Positions 45,598 through 54,906 are shown, counted from the stretch's first letter. The stretch is 64,000 nt of DNA from Neobacillus sp. SuZ13 (GCF_030123365.1 NZ_CP126107.1:2279501-2343500); one strand, 5' to 3'. Numbers and translations are program-made. The notes: generated from the sequence alone by a model not told the origin.

Positions 45598-46326
45598 GTG
45601 AAAGCAATTCTATACATTGGCCATGGTACACGTTCAAAAGAGGGTGCTGAAGAAGCCAAATCTTTTATACATAGAGTGATGGAACGAATAAATGTGGAAA
45701 TTCAGGAAATCTGTTTTCTCGAGTTGACCAAGCCGGGTATTGAAGAGGGCTTTCTGCACTGTGTAGATAGGGGAGCGACAGAGATAACTGTCGTTCCCTT
45801 ATTTTTATTAGCTGCTGGTCATATTAAAGAAGATATTCCACAAGCTCTTTCTTCTCTTTGCGAGCGGTATCCAACCATCAATGTTAAGATAAGAGATCCT
45901 TTTGGTGTTCAAGGGGAAATTCTCGATGGGATTGCAGAGATGGTTAGGGAGACGGTCACCAATCTAACACCTAAGGATTCGGTTTTAATTGTCGGAAGGG
46001 GAAGTAGTGACAAGAGCATTCACACTGCCTTTGCTGCGATTACGAGAGGAATTAGTGATCGACTTGGAATTGAACATGCTGAGGTTTGTTATTTAGCTGC
46101 AACGGAGCCAAGGCTTAAAGAAGGTCTTGAATCTATTTCTGTAAATTCTGCTGGAAAAATAATCGTGATTCCTTATTTATTATTTTCTGGCCTTCTTTTA
46201 AAAGAAGTGGATCATATGGTCAAAATCAGACAAAAGTTAGGTCAGCAGATTATTCACACCGGCCAACTGAGTAAACATCGTGTCATTGAAGATATTATCA
46301 TTGAACGAGCAACAGAAGGTGAATAA
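45598..46326 (+). CDS. sirB: Sirohydrochlorin ferrochelatase (SirB/CbiX family)
   Basis: A 242-residue two-domain chelatase. Both half-domains show the metal-binding HG start (ILYIGHGTRSKEGAEE and LIVGRGSSDKS), then VVPLFLLAAGHIKEDIPQ. It inserts Fe2+ into sirohydrochlorin for siroheme, the sulfite reductase cofactor, so it belongs with sulfate assimilation. GTG 45598 lies 8 nt after GGAG; the GTG at 45592 is too close. The usual partners sumT and sirC are not next to it. Confidence 0.88.
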   Translation: MKAILYIGHGTRSKEGAEEAKSFIHRVMERINVEIQEICFLELTKPGIEEGFLHCVDRGATEITVVPLFLLAAGHIKEDIPQALSSLCERYPTINVKIRDPFGVQGEILDGIAEMVRETVTNLTPKDSVLIVGRGSSDKSIHTAFAAITRGISDRLGIEHAEVCYLAATEPRLKEGLESISVNSAGKIIVIPYLLFSGLLLKEVDHMVKIRQKLGQQIIHTGQLSKHRVIEDIIIERATEGE

Positions 46327-46338
46327 ATTTATTTACTT

Positions 46339-46371
46339 TAGCTAAAATCGTAGGATTTTAGCTATTTTTTT
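46339..46371 (+). terminator. Terminator of the cys operon
   Basis: An 11-bp stem, TAGCTAAAATC / GATTTTAGCTA, then T7. Confidence 0.9.
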
Positions 46372-46407
46372 GGAAAAAAAGGGTAAATTAACAAAGTAAA
46401 TTATTGA

Positions 46408-46431
46408 AAAGATGAACTTTAGTTCATCTTT
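46408..46431. promoter_or_regulatory. Palindrome upstream of the YitT gene
   Basis: A perfect 10-bp inverted repeat, AAAGATGAAC / GTTCATCTTT, with a 4-nt centre but no T-run, about 80-100 nt before the YitT-like start. It may be an operator rather than a terminator. Confidence 0.45.
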
Positions 46432-46509
46432 AGGTGAAAAAATAATATAATTAAACAATAGAAAAAGATTGTTTCACATTTTAACGAACCTATTACTGGC
46501 TAAATATTA

Positions 46510-47412
46510 ATGAAAAGATGTGATGATGTGACAGAACTTAAACAAGAAAAAGTTCAACACCGAAAGCTACCACTTAGAAAGATCATTCTTCGAGCCGTCG
46601 CCATCACTATAGGTGCTATCCTAATGGCAACGGGGTTAGAAATATTTCTAGTTCCAAACCATGTTATTGATGGTGGAATTACAGGTATTTCAATTATGCT
46701 GGCGCATATCACAGGATGGAAATTAGGGATTTTCCTCTTCATCTTAAACCTTCCCTTTGTTTATATGGGATATAAGCAGATGGGAAAAACCTTCGCTATA
46801 TCAACCGTGTATGGAATTATTGTTTTATCGATTTTCACTTCCTTTTTTCATCCCATTCCAGCGTTCACCGATGATATTCTCCTTGCTACTGTTTTTGGCG
46901 GTATGATTCTCGGGACAGGGGTAGGTGTCGTTATCCGCAATGGCGGTGCTTTAGATGGAACTGAAATACTGGCCCTTCTGATCACGAAAAAAGTTCCGTT
47001 TTCTGTTGGGCAAATTATCATGTTTATTAATATCTTTATATTAGGTGCAGCAGGTTTTGTGTTTAGTTGGGACCGTGCCATGTATTCCCTGCTAGCTTAT
47101 GTAATTGCATCAAAGGCTATTGATACCGTTGTAGCCGGCCTCGAAGAATCAAAATCTGTTTGGATTATAAGTGATGAAGCCGAAGAGATTGGAAGTGCAA
47201 TAAATGCGAGGCTGGGGAGAGGAGTCACCTATATAAAAGGGCAAGGTGCCTTCACTGGTGACAATAAGAAGGTCATTTTCAGTATTATTACGAGGTTGGA
47301 AGAATCAAAATTAAATACGATTGTTCAGGATATTGACCCGAACGCATTTTTAGCAATTGGTGACATTTCAGAAGTGCGCGGAGGCCGATTTAAGAAAAAA
47401 GATATCCACTAA
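46510..47412 (+). CDS. YitT-family membrane protein
   Basis: A 300-residue protein with five or six helices of the YitT domain (MATGLEIFLVPNHVIDGGITGISIML; GVGVVIRNGGALDGTEILALL) and a C-terminal cytoplasmic DUF2179 domain (RGVTYIKGQGAFTG... KVIFSIITRLE). The family is broad in Firmicutes, but its function is not established. The start is uncertain: ATG 46510 lacks a clear SD, and GTG 46528 is an alternative six codons later. Confidence 0.82.
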   Translation: MKRCDDVTELKQEKVQHRKLPLRKIILRAVAITIGAILMATGLEIFLVPNHVIDGGITGISIMLAHITGWKLGIFLFILNLPFVYMGYKQMGKTFAISTVYGIIVLSIFTSFFHPIPAFTDDILLATVFGGMILGTGVGVVIRNGGALDGTEILALLITKKVPFSVGQIIMFINIFILGAAGFVFSWDRAMYSLLAYVIASKAIDTVVAGLEESKSVWIISDEAEEIGSAINARLGRGVTYIKGQGAFTGDNKKVIFSIITRLEESKLNTIVQDIDPNAFLAIGDISEVRGGRFKKKDIH

Positions 47413-47420
47413 TGAAAAGA

Positions 47421-47599
47421 CTGTGTTAAAGGTTAATGTTAATTTTGACATTCTGTTGACCTTCGTTCCAGGCACGAAGACTCCTGCGGGAGTACGGGGC
47501 AGGGGAGACCCCGCAGGAGCAAAGCGACGAGGAGGCTCCACGGCACGCCCGCGAACCGCTCGTGCCTGGAACGGAAATCAACAGACAAGTTTAACACAG
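47421..47599 (+). repeat. Dispersed structured repeat, copy 2
   Basis: The element begins CTGTGTTAAA and ends TTTAACACAG, perfect 10-bp terminal inverted repeats. Inner arms GTTGACCTTCGTTCCAGG and the matching CCTGGAACGGAAATCAAC enclose a perfect CTCCTGCGGG (47481-47490) / CCCGCAGGAG (47510-47519) stem. It is the fuller copy of the element at 1498-1644 and lies between the YitT stop and a terminator, in the same orientation. The minus-strand frame across it is not a gene. Confidence 0.85.
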
Positions 47600-47604
47600 C
47601 CAAT

Positions 47605-47645
47605 GAAAAAAAGGATCCGCGATTCATTCACAGATCCTTTTTTCA
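47605..47645. terminator. Bidirectional terminator
   Basis: AAAAAAGGATC pairs with GATCCTTTTTT around a 16-nt loop, with A- and T-runs. It serves the YitT gene (+) and the MFS gene (-). Confidence 0.85.
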
Positions 47646-47647
47646 TC

Positions 47648-48892
47648 TTAATGGCCTATTTCGATATTATCTACATGATTAATATGTTTATTATTCATCC
47701 AGATAAATAGGACCGAAACAACCACAAACCCGCCTCCAACTAAAAATGGAACACTTGGGTTATAGATTTCGGCTAGTTTACCTGCTGTAAATGGTGCGAT
47801 TGCACCCCCGATAAACCGTAAGAAGCTATAGGCAGCAGAGGCCGTTGATCGCTCAACTGGGGCTGCATTCATCACGGCTGTGGTAATAAGGGTATTATTA
47901 TTTCCTAATAAAGCGCCAGCTAATATGACAGCAGCAATGATGACCCATTGTGTCGATGTCCATATTCCCATTACCACTAAAAGTAGAGCAAATAAAATTA
48001 ACATCAAACACATTGATTTAATGGTTCCAAACCATACAGTCAGTTTTGGAGCCATAAAAACTGAAGTAATAGCAAGCAAAACTCCCCAGCCAAGGAAGAC
48101 GAATCCTAACCCGTGCTCATCTAAGCCCATGACGAATGGTGCATATGCAAGCAAAGTAAAGAAACCGAAGTTATATAGTGCCGCTGCAATACCGAAAACT
48201 AAAAGTGAACGATGTTTTAAGGCACGGAATGGATCAAGTAAAGAAGATTGTGATTTTACTCCAGTTGGTGTGGTTGACTTTGGCATTAAAATAAATAGAC
48301 CAATAAAGGCAATAATCATTAATGTGGCAACCCCAAGAAATGGACCTCGCCAAGACATTCCACCAAGCCATCCGCCAAGTAAAGGGCCAACAGAAATGCC
48401 AAGACCGATTGCTGCTTCATATAAGATGATCGCTTTTGCCGTCCCACTATTTGATAGTGAAACAATTGCTGATAAAGCTGTTGCTACAAAAAGTGCATTT
48501 CCAAGTCCCCATCCGCCCCGAAGTCCGACGAGGGTCCAAATCCCGTTTGAAAATCCGCCAAGTGCTGAAAAGATTGCAATGATCACGATTCCAGACAATA
48601 ATGTCCATTTGATGCCAAGCCTTGTAGAAATGACCCCAGTAATAAGCATGGCAACCGCCATAACGGCATTATAACTAGTGAACAGCAAGGTAACTTCACT
48701 ATGTGAGGCATGTAGTTGTTCGGCAATTGCCGGCAAAATGGGATCAACTAAACCCAACCCCATGAACGCGATAATGCTTGCAAAAAAAACGGCCCAAACT
48801 GCTTTTGGCTGACTAAGTAAACCTGCCTTTTCATTGGGTTTCACCTGTATCTGTTGTGGTGGTGCGGTATTAGTTTTTGGTGCTGGTGCCAT
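47648..48892 (-). CDS. MFS multidrug-type exporter
   Basis: A 414-residue, 12-helix facilitator. It has GLGLVDPILPAIAEQLHAS in helix 1, TRLGIKWTLLSG after helix 2, and GPLLGGWLGGMSWRGPF, the antiporter motif C region. The N-terminal 30 residues are soluble and Pro/Gln-rich. ATG 48892 has AGGGG upstream; the frame is open for 87 more codons but without an SD. It is controlled by the divergent MarR regulator through a palindrome overlapping its promoter. The substrate is unknown. Confidence 0.85.
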   Translation of the reverse strand: MAPAPKTNTAPPQQIQVKPNEKAGLLSQPKAVWAVFFASIIAFMGLGLVDPILPAIAEQLHASHSEVTLLFTSYNAVMAVAMLITGVISTRLGIKWTLLSGIVIIAIFSALGGFSNGIWTLVGLRGGWGLGNALFVATALSAIVSLSNSGTAKAIILYEAAIGLGISVGPLLGGWLGGMSWRGPFLGVATLMIIAFIGLFILMPKSTTPTGVKSQSSLLDPFRALKHRSLLVFGIAAALYNFGFFTLLAYAPFVMGLDEHGLGFVFLGWGVLLAITSVFMAPKLTVWFGTIKSMCLMLILFALLLVVMGIWTSTQWVIIAAVILAGALLGNNNTLITTAVMNAAPVERSTASAAYSFLRFIGGAIAPFTAGKLAEIYNPSVPFLVGGGFVVVSVLFIWMNNKHINHVDNIEIGH

Positions 48893-48954
48893 TAAATTTC
48901 CCCCTATGTGATTCTTTCCAACTTCTTGAATTAGTTGTATGATGAAAGTATATA

Positions 48955-48987
48955 ATTGTATTATACAATCAATTTGCACTACGTCAA
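48955..48987 (-). promoter_or_regulatory. Promoter of the MFS gene with MarR-type operator
   Basis: On the minus strand, TTGACG (48987-48982), a 16-nt spacer and TATAAT (48965-48960). The perfect 15-bp palindrome ATTGTATTATACAAT (48955-48969) covers the -10, so binding would block transcription. Confidence 0.7.
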
Positions 48988-49091
48988 TAGTGCTTTTGCC
49001 ATACCAGTCAAAATAGTGTTTCCTTACAAATAAGAATATGAGTATGTTATCATAATTTATATGAGGAAATAACAGTGAGGTAGGAAAGTAA

Positions 49092-49514
49092 ATGCATGAA
49101 CATTCTTTAGAAATGATCGAACTTGAATTAGCCATTCTGATCCGCCGAACCACGTCAATTTCGAGTAATAAGAAATTGGGGAATCTTGATCGATCAGCCT
49201 ATTTAATCCTACGAAGAATTAATGAAAAGGGTGCTGTCGGAGTAAAAGTATTAGCGGATGAATTTAAACTGGATATTTCTACAGTCAGTAGACAGGCAGC
49301 CGCTCTAGAGCATAAAGATTATTTATATCGAATTCCTGATCCACTGGATGGTCGAGCCTATTCTCTTCAATTAACTGAACTGGGTGCAAAGGAATTATTT
49401 GATTATCAACAGGCACGCTTGAAGAGAGTTGCGGAACTACTAGAAGATTGGTCGGATGAGGAACGTGAATTATTCGGGGTACTTTTGGAAAAATTCAATC
49501 GGTCTTTTAAATAA
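49092..49514 (+). CDS. MarR-family transcriptional regulator
   Basis: A 140-residue winged-helix regulator. It has the DNA-binding segment VGVKVLADEFKLDISTVSRQAAALEHKDYLYRI, the wing DPLDGRAYSLQLTELG, and dimer helices at both ends. Divergent from the MFS exporter, it most likely represses the exporter and possibly itself. Its ligand is unknown. Confidence 0.87.
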   Translation: MHEHSLEMIELELAILIRRTTSISSNKKLGNLDRSAYLILRRINEKGAVGVKVLADEFKLDISTVSRQAAALEHKDYLYRIPDPLDGRAYSLQLTELGAKELFDYQQARLKRVAELLEDWSDEERELFGVLLEKFNRSFK

Positions 49515-49535
49515 TAGTTGTTTCGAGTTAGTTGA

Positions 49536-49597
49536 AAAAGAGAGGTTGATCCAAAAAGTTGTTAAAAGACACTTTTTTGGATCAACCTCTTTTTTTA
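49536..49597. terminator. Bidirectional terminator between marR and the P450 gene
   Basis: A long stem, AGAGGTTGATCCAAAAA with TTTTTGGATCAACCTCT (one extra T on the right arm), with T/A runs on both flanks. Its right end touches the P450 stop codon. Confidence 0.85.
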
Positions 49598-52018
49598 ACG
49601 GGCTTTCAAGGGTGCTAAAAGCTCTAAGTATCGCTCAAAAGGCAGCTCACATGCCGGGTATTTTTCTAATAGATGTAACATTGAAATTTCTTTTTCTGCA
49701 ACTTGAAGTTGATAGGTTTCTTTATTTAGAAGTACCTCTAATTCTCTCTTATGTGGTGGACAGACAGTAAATTCCGCAAGTTCACGAAGTTGAGCGATAG
49801 TCACAGTTTCCGCTAAATCAACACTATAGCTTAGTAAATCCCACACACGAACAGGAAAATCTAGAGGGAGGTGGGTAACTTCGCCTCTATTTCCATTTAA
49901 GATCAGTTGAGTATTTTCATCTAGACCATATCGGTTAAGAACCCGGCCAACTAGCTCTGCTGAATTGCGAGGAATGATTCTAACCGCATTAATCTCTTGA
50001 TTTTGGACCACGTCTGATGGTATCGGGTTATAGAGTCCGTTTACAAAATGAACAGATAAATTGTTGGTTGGAAAGGTGCTATCGTTTTCTAACCCAAAGT
50101 AATCGAATACTTTTGGCCAAACCTGTTCATGCCAATCTTCGTACTGTTGCTCAAATTCGCTGCTTGCATCACCTTGTCCTTTTTGGAACAAACGAGTCCC
50201 GCCTCTTTCACACAGCCTCTCATCAATAAAGGTAGGAATCTCTTGGTACGTACTTGCCCAATTGGTATCACCACAGCCAAATACGGCATATTTGACACCA
50301 CTGAGTGATACGGAATCGTCTTCTTTCAGCCATTTGACAAATTTACGGGCATTTTTTGGCGGGTTTCCATTGTAGGAGGAGGTAATAATTAAGACGGCAC
50401 CTTCTTTTGGCAGCGCTCCTGCAAATTCATCAAGTGTTGCCACTTCACTTTGGAACCCCTTAAACCTTGCAGTCACAGCTAAATCGCGAGCGATACCCTC
50501 AGCTGTTCCCATGTTGGAACCATAAAGGACAAGCAGGGGAGTATTATGTGCACCTAAGATAGATGTATTCCTTTGTGGTGCATGTTTGTCATTCTTCTCT
50601 AATGCTGCACTTGTCTCATTCATCCCATGGGTAAAACGTTCAGTAGTTTCACGAGGACGAACCTGCATCGTTAATCCGTCCGGTTTCAATGTTAATGTTT
50701 CCTTCACTTTCAATTGATAATTGGTATGGTCAATTAAATCGAAGTGTTTTAGAATCATCCCAATTAATAATGTTGCTTCATGCATAGCAAATTGCTGTCC
50801 GATACAAGCACGCTGTCCGTTTCCAAACGGTTTGAATGCATCATGAGGGATTTTCTTTGGATCTTCAAATCGTTCAGGCCTAAATTCTTCCACGTCATCG
50901 CCCCAAGCTTTCGGATCGCGGTGCAGCTTAGGGAGCAACACATTAACAACATCCCGCTTCTTAAGCGGATATTTTCCGGCCAGCAGTGTGTCTTCCTTTG
51001 CGAATAGCGAAAAAAGTGGAGCTGTTGGCCATAGCCGTAACGATTCATTCAGGATCATGCGAATGTATTTCAGATTTCGAACCTGAGGGTAGCTTGGAAT
51101 AGAGTCAGTTAGAACTTGGTCTACCTCTGCATAAGCTTTTTCAAGCTTATCTGGGTGTTTCATTAAGAAATATAAAGCAAATGATAATAAGCCACTGGTT
51201 GTTTCATGCCCAGCAATTAAGAAGGTAATGATTTGATAACGAATATTTTCATCACTCAGCTTTTCTCCAGTTACAGGATCGGAACTATTTAGCATCCGGG
51301 AAAGAAGGTCTTCAGCCTCATGGTCCTCATTTTGTTTGCGTTCTTCGATGATTCTATCGACGAGAGAAACCATGGTATGTATATCTTGATTAAATTGTCT
51401 TTTTGTTTTAACCATGAGCTTATCTTGTAATCCAAGACGGTTACTTTGATTCATGGCTTCGTCCAGTGCTGAAGCCATACTTGTAATAAATGGGTGCGAT
51501 TTTTCGCGATAAAAACTATTAAATCGATAGTTAAATCCACATAAACCAATCGTATCTAATGTAAGCCTTGTCATATCTTCGGGTACATCTATACTCTCAT
51601 CATAATTGAGACGGGACCATTTTTGGATGAGTTGAACAGCAATATCAACCATCATGGAATGATAGCCTTTCATGGCATTTTGACTAAAGCTAGGAAGAAG
51701 AATGTTGTGCGCTTTTTGCCAATTTTCTTCTTTTGTCCAACTGGTAAACAGACCATCTCCAGAAAAGGCACGCACTTTCTGCAAAGGGGCATTGACGAGT
51801 TTGTCGAATCGAGAAACATCTGAAGCATCCTTTACTAAATCAGCAGAGGAGATAAATGTTCCAGTTCCCGATGGGAATTTAAGTTTGAATATGGGTCCAT
51901 ATTCATCGGCTAGTTTCATGATGGATTGAGTAGGTTGGCTTAAGTCTAGTTGCGGGAGATTACCAAGCGGGCCATATGTTTTTGGTTGTGGTATAGATGA
52001 CATCTCAGTAGTTAACAT
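49595..52018 (-). CDS. P450-BM3-type (CYP102) fusion truncated before the FAD/NADPH domain
   Basis: An 807-residue protein; CYP102A enzymes are about 1050. The heme domain (1-455) is complete: [12 protein letters not shown]-helix AGHETTSG (269-276), ESLR and heme-Cys loop [10 protein letters not shown] with C405. The FMN domain (about 493-640; [11 protein letters not shown]) is complete. The connecting region follows, but about 30 residues appear to be missing before IIPRNSAEL (681-689), and the protein stops at LLAPLKAR, exactly where the FAD-binding RYYSISS motif should begin. The last roughly 230 residues (FAD and NADPH binding) are absent. A BM3 substrate-anchoring Arg47 equivalent is not seen. 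It cannot self-supply electrons unless a separate reductase helps. Confidence 0.88.
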   Translation of the reverse strand: MLTTEMSSIPQPKTYGPLGNLPQLDLSQPTQSIMKLADEYGPIFKLKFPSGTGTFISSADLVKDASDVSRFDKLVNAPLQKVRAFSGDGLFTSWTKEENWQKAHNILLPSFSQNAMKGYHSMMVDIAVQLIQKWSRLNYDESIDVPEDMTRLTLDTIGLCGFNYRFNSFYREKSHPFITSMASALDEAMNQSNRLGLQDKLMVKTKRQFNQDIHTMVSLVDRIIEERKQNEDHEAEDLLSRMLNSSDPVTGEKLSDENIRYQIITFLIAGHETTSGLLSFALYFLMKHPDKLEKAYAEVDQVLTDSIPSYPQVRNLKYIRMILNESLRLWPTAPLFSLFAKEDTLLAGKYPLKKRDVVNVLLPKLHRDPKAWGDDVEEFRPERFEDPKKIPHDAFKPFGNGQRACIGQQFAMHEATLLIGMILKHFDLIDHTNYQLKVKETLTLKPDGLTMQVRPRETTERFTHGMNETSAALEKNDKHAPQRNTSILGAHNTPLLVLYGSNMGTAEGIARDLAVTARFKGFQSEVATLDEFAGALPKEGAVLIITSSYNGNPPKNARKFVKWLKEDDSVSLSGVKYAVFGCGDTNWASTYQEIPTFIDERLCERGGTRLFQKGQGDASSEFEQQYEDWHEQVWPKVFDYFGLENDSTFPTNNLSVHFVNGLYNPIPSDVVQNQEINAVRIIPRNSAELVGRVLNRYGLDENTQLILNGNRGEVTHLPLDFPVRVWDLLSYSVDLAETVTIAQLRELAEFTVCPPHKRELEVLLNKETYQLQVAEKEISMLHLLEKYPACELPFERYLELLAPLKAR

Positions 52019-52024
52019 GTTAAC
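52011..52024. promoter_or_regulatory. 14-bp palindrome over the P450 start codon
   Basis: GTTAACATGTTAAC is perfectly symmetric and contains the ATG of the P450 gene. It could be an operator or a chance palindrome. Confidence 0.3.
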
Positions 52025-52272
52025 GATTCTCCTTACATAATCAAATTGACTATAAATTTATAATATTGAAATAATATTAAGATAGATTATAACATGAACG
52101 GGTTGGTAATATAAGGTGTAAAATACAAATCCTTAAGATAAATTTGTTAGATTAGTATATTAACAGAGTAATTACTGTGAAAAGAGAGACAAAGGTTGTC
52201 TTAACTGTTATTATTTTTGTGTGAGCAACAATTTCACATTAATTGTTTTTATTAAGGGTGGGAGAGGTAATC

Positions 52273-53691
52273 ATGGAAACTACAAGAACCGAACAAGATT
52301 TCTTAGGAAAAAAAGAAATACCATCAGATGCGTATTACGGTATTCAGACTCTAAGGGCAGTTGAAAATTTTCCAATCACAGGTTATCGAATACATGAAGA
52401 ATTAATCATCGCCCTTGCGATGATCAAAAAGGCAGCAGCGATTGCAAATACAAATACGAAGCGGTTGTATAGTGGACTTGGTGATGTGATTTGTCAAGCA
52501 GCCGATGAAATTATTGCTGGGAAATGGAATGATCAGTTCATTGTAGACCCAATCCAAGGCGGAGCTGGGACCTCTATGAATATGAATGCAAACGAAGTAA
52601 TTGCCAACCGTGGACTTGAGTTACTTGGACACGAAAAAGGAGCGTATTTGCATTTAAGTCCCAATACACATGTCAATATGTCGCAATCAACAAATGATGT
52701 TTTTCCAACTGCCATTCATATTGCCACGCTTAGAATACTTGAAAAATTACTTTTGACGATGAAGGATATGCATAAAGTATTTAAAGATAAAGCAAAGCAA
52801 TTTGAAAATGTAATCAAAATGGGTCGTACTCATCTCCAGGATGCTGTTCCTATTCGTCTTGGTCAAGAGTTTGAAGCATATTCTCGTGTGCTAGAACGTG
52901 ATATTAAGCGGATTAACCATTCTCGTGAAAATTTGTATGAAGTGAACATGGGAGCAACTGCGGTTGGAACGGGATTAAATGCAGACCCCAAATACATCGA
53001 AGATGTGGTCAAAGAATTGGCGGAAATTAGTGGATTGCCATTGGTCAATGCTGAACACTTAGTTGATGCCACCCAGAATACGGATGCATATACAGAGGTT
53101 TCAGCTGCACTTAAAGTATGTATGATGAATATGTCAAAAATCGCCAATGACCTGCGGTTAATGGCCTCAGGTCCACGTGCAGGATTAGGAGAAATTTCAC
53201 TACCCGCTCGTCAGCCAGGTTCATCGATTATGCCGGGAAAAGTGAATCCTGTCATGCCAGAGTTGATTAATCAGATTGCCTTTCAAGTAATTGGAAACGA
53301 CCATACCATTTGTCTTGCGTCAGAAGCAGGACAACTTGAATTGAACGTAATGGAACCAGTATTGGTATTTAATTTACTTCAATCCATTAGCATTATGAAT
53401 AACGGCTTCCGTTCTTTTACCGACCATTGTTTAGTAGGTATTGAGGCTAATGAGGTACGCTTAAAAGAGAATGTCGAAAAGAGTGTCGGGATAATTACGG
53501 CAGTAAATCCGCACCTCGGCTATGAAGTGGCAGCAAGAATTGCCAGAGAAGCAACCGTTACTGGAAAATCAGTTCGTGAACTATGCTTAAAGTATGATGT
53601 CCTTAGCGAAGAAGAATTAGATCTGATTTTAAATATCTATGAAATGACTAAACCTGGAATATCAGGGGCAGCCCTCCTAGATAGAGATTAA
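52273..53691 (+). CDS. aspA: Aspartate ammonia-lyase (aspartase)
   Basis: A 472-residue fumarase/aspartase superfamily member. The signature loop GSSIMPGKVNP is at about 320, with the catalytic Ser. Other blocks are TSMNMNANEVIANRG, SQSTNDVFPTA and GRTHLQDAVP. It deaminates Asp to fumarate and NH3. The SD AGAGGT precedes ATG 52273. It stands alone; in B. subtilis ansA-ansB (asparaginase-aspartase) are paired, but no asparaginase is seen here. Confidence 0.93.
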   Translation: METTRTEQDFLGKKEIPSDAYYGIQTLRAVENFPITGYRIHEELIIALAMIKKAAAIANTNTKRLYSGLGDVICQAADEIIAGKWNDQFIVDPIQGGAGTSMNMNANEVIANRGLELLGHEKGAYLHLSPNTHVNMSQSTNDVFPTAIHIATLRILEKLLLTMKDMHKVFKDKAKQFENVIKMGRTHLQDAVPIRLGQEFEAYSRVLERDIKRINHSRENLYEVNMGATAVGTGLNADPKYIEDVVKELAEISGLPLVNAEHLVDATQNTDAYTEVSAALKVCMMNMSKIANDLRLMASGPRAGLGEISLPARQPGSSIMPGKVNPVMPELINQIAFQVIGNDHTICLASEAGQLELNVMEPVLVFNLLQSISIMNNGFRSFTDHCLVGIEANEVRLKENVEKSVGIITAVNPHLGYEVAARIAREATVTGKSVRELCLKYDVLSEEELDLILNIYEMTKPGISGAALLDRD

Positions 53692-53710
53692 TTTTAATAA
53701 ATAAACTATT

Positions 53711-53751
53711 TGGTGCCTGACACCCATTGGGGTGTCAGGCACCATTTTTTA
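53711..53751. terminator. Strong bidirectional terminator after aspA
   Basis: TGGTGCCTGACACCC pairs with GGGTGTCAGGCACCA, with an almost continuous stem and then T6. Confidence 0.9.
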
Positions 53752-54906
53752 TTTTAATAGAATGCTTAACGGGACGAGTTGGTAGCCTTGGTCCTTTAGC
53801 CATGGAATGACTTGGTCGACGGCTTCCGGTGTATTTATTCCCCCGATATGCATAAGGATGATATCTCCATTGCTTGCTCCTGTTTTAATACGGGAAATGA
53901 TAACTTCAGTGGCTGGCTGTTTCCAATCAATTGTATCAAGGGACCACTGGATGCTATAAGGATATCCCGCTGCACCAACAGTTTTGAGCGCGGCAGAATT
54001 GTACGAGCCGAAAGGAAAACGAAAATAGGGTTGTGGAGATTTTCCAGTTGCCTCCTTAATGGCTTCCTCTGCTTTGATAATATCCTGTTTTAACGCATTG
54101 GCCGTTGTTTTTACGGCATCAGGATGAGAGTATGAATGATTACCAATTTCATGTCCTTCCTCGACAATTTTCCTGGCTAGGCTAGGATACTTCTCAACCC
54201 ATGTACCTGTAAGGAAGAACGTAGCTTTGACCTTATGCTTTTTCAGAACATCCAATATTCTTATCCCTGCTGCATTACTTCCAGCATCAAAGGTTAATGA
54301 GATCTGTTTTTGCTGGGGGCTTCCTTCTGAAATAATGACGGAGGAGGCGGATGTCGGTGGTGGGTCCTGCTTAGGTGGAGTCGGCTCCACATTCTTTCCG
54401 TAAAGCTTTAAGATTTGATCTATAAAGATGGAATCAGAGGATAGATTATTCCATTGCTTTATTTTTTCTACAGTCACCTCGGCTCTAGTAGCAATGGAAA
54501 ATAAAGTATCTCCCTTAACGACTTTGTATTCAACGATTTCGTTATCACCCAGAATAATTTGTTCAGGAGCAGCGGGCCCTGGGGCATTAGGTTCTTCTTC
54601 ATCAGGCTCTCCGGATGGAGGGTGTTCCTCACCAGTAGGGTTTTCCTTTTCCGGCTCCTTACTATCATTATTTTGTCCGGGACCTGAAGGAGACTCTGTT
54701 TTAGGAGAATCGACAGGTTCACCATTCCTAAGGCCTGTCAGGTTCCAGTTGTAAAAGAACAATAAGAATACAACGCATCCTAAACAGATTGTGGCTAGAG
54801 AATAATAAATTCCTTTTCCGCTTTTTCGGTGAACCTGAGATACTACACCTAAAACAAGAGATACAGAAAATAATAGTATACTAAGCAGTATTAAGGTTTC
54901 TCGCAT
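53749..54906 (-). CDS. Membrane-anchored LysM/polysaccharide deacetylase (NodB) protein
   Basis: A 385-residue protein with two N-terminal helices (about 4-22 and 34-54), a Pro/Glu/Ser-rich linker (about 60-118), a LysM domain (about 125-168; YKVVKGDTLFSIATRA) and a C-terminal NodB domain (about 195-380). NodB motif 1 reads TFDAGS instead of the usual TFDDGP, so the second Asp, a metal ligand, is Ala. Motif 2 HSYSHP and motif 3 RFPFGSYN are present. It would act on peptidoglycan or chitin-like glycans at the outer surface. Activity may be altered by the TFDAG change. Confidence 0.85.
   Translation of the reverse strand: MRETLILLSILLFSVSLVLGVVSQVHRKSGKGIYYSLATICLGCVVFLLFFYNWNLTGLRNGEPVDSPKTESPSGPGQNNDSKEPEKENPTGEEHPPSGEPDEEEPNAPGPAAPEQIILGDNEIVEYKVVKGDTLFSIATRAEVTVEKIKQWNNLSSDSIFIDQILKLYGKNVEPTPPKQDPPPTSASSVIISEGSPQQKQISLTFDAGSNAAGIRILDVLKKHKVKATFFLTGTWVEKYPSLARKIVEEGHEIGNHSYSHPDAVKTTANALKQDIIKAEEAIKEATGKSPQPYFRFPFGSYNSAALKTVGAAGYPYSIQWSLDTIDWKQPATEVIISRIKTGASNGDIILMHIGGINTPEAVDQVIPWLKDQGYQLVPLSILLK

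Noticed and set aside
47880..48674. 264-codon plus-strand frame opposite the MFS exporter
   Set aside because: Long but without SD, with low-complexity Pro/Lys composition, and antisense to a clear MFS gene with recognised motifs.
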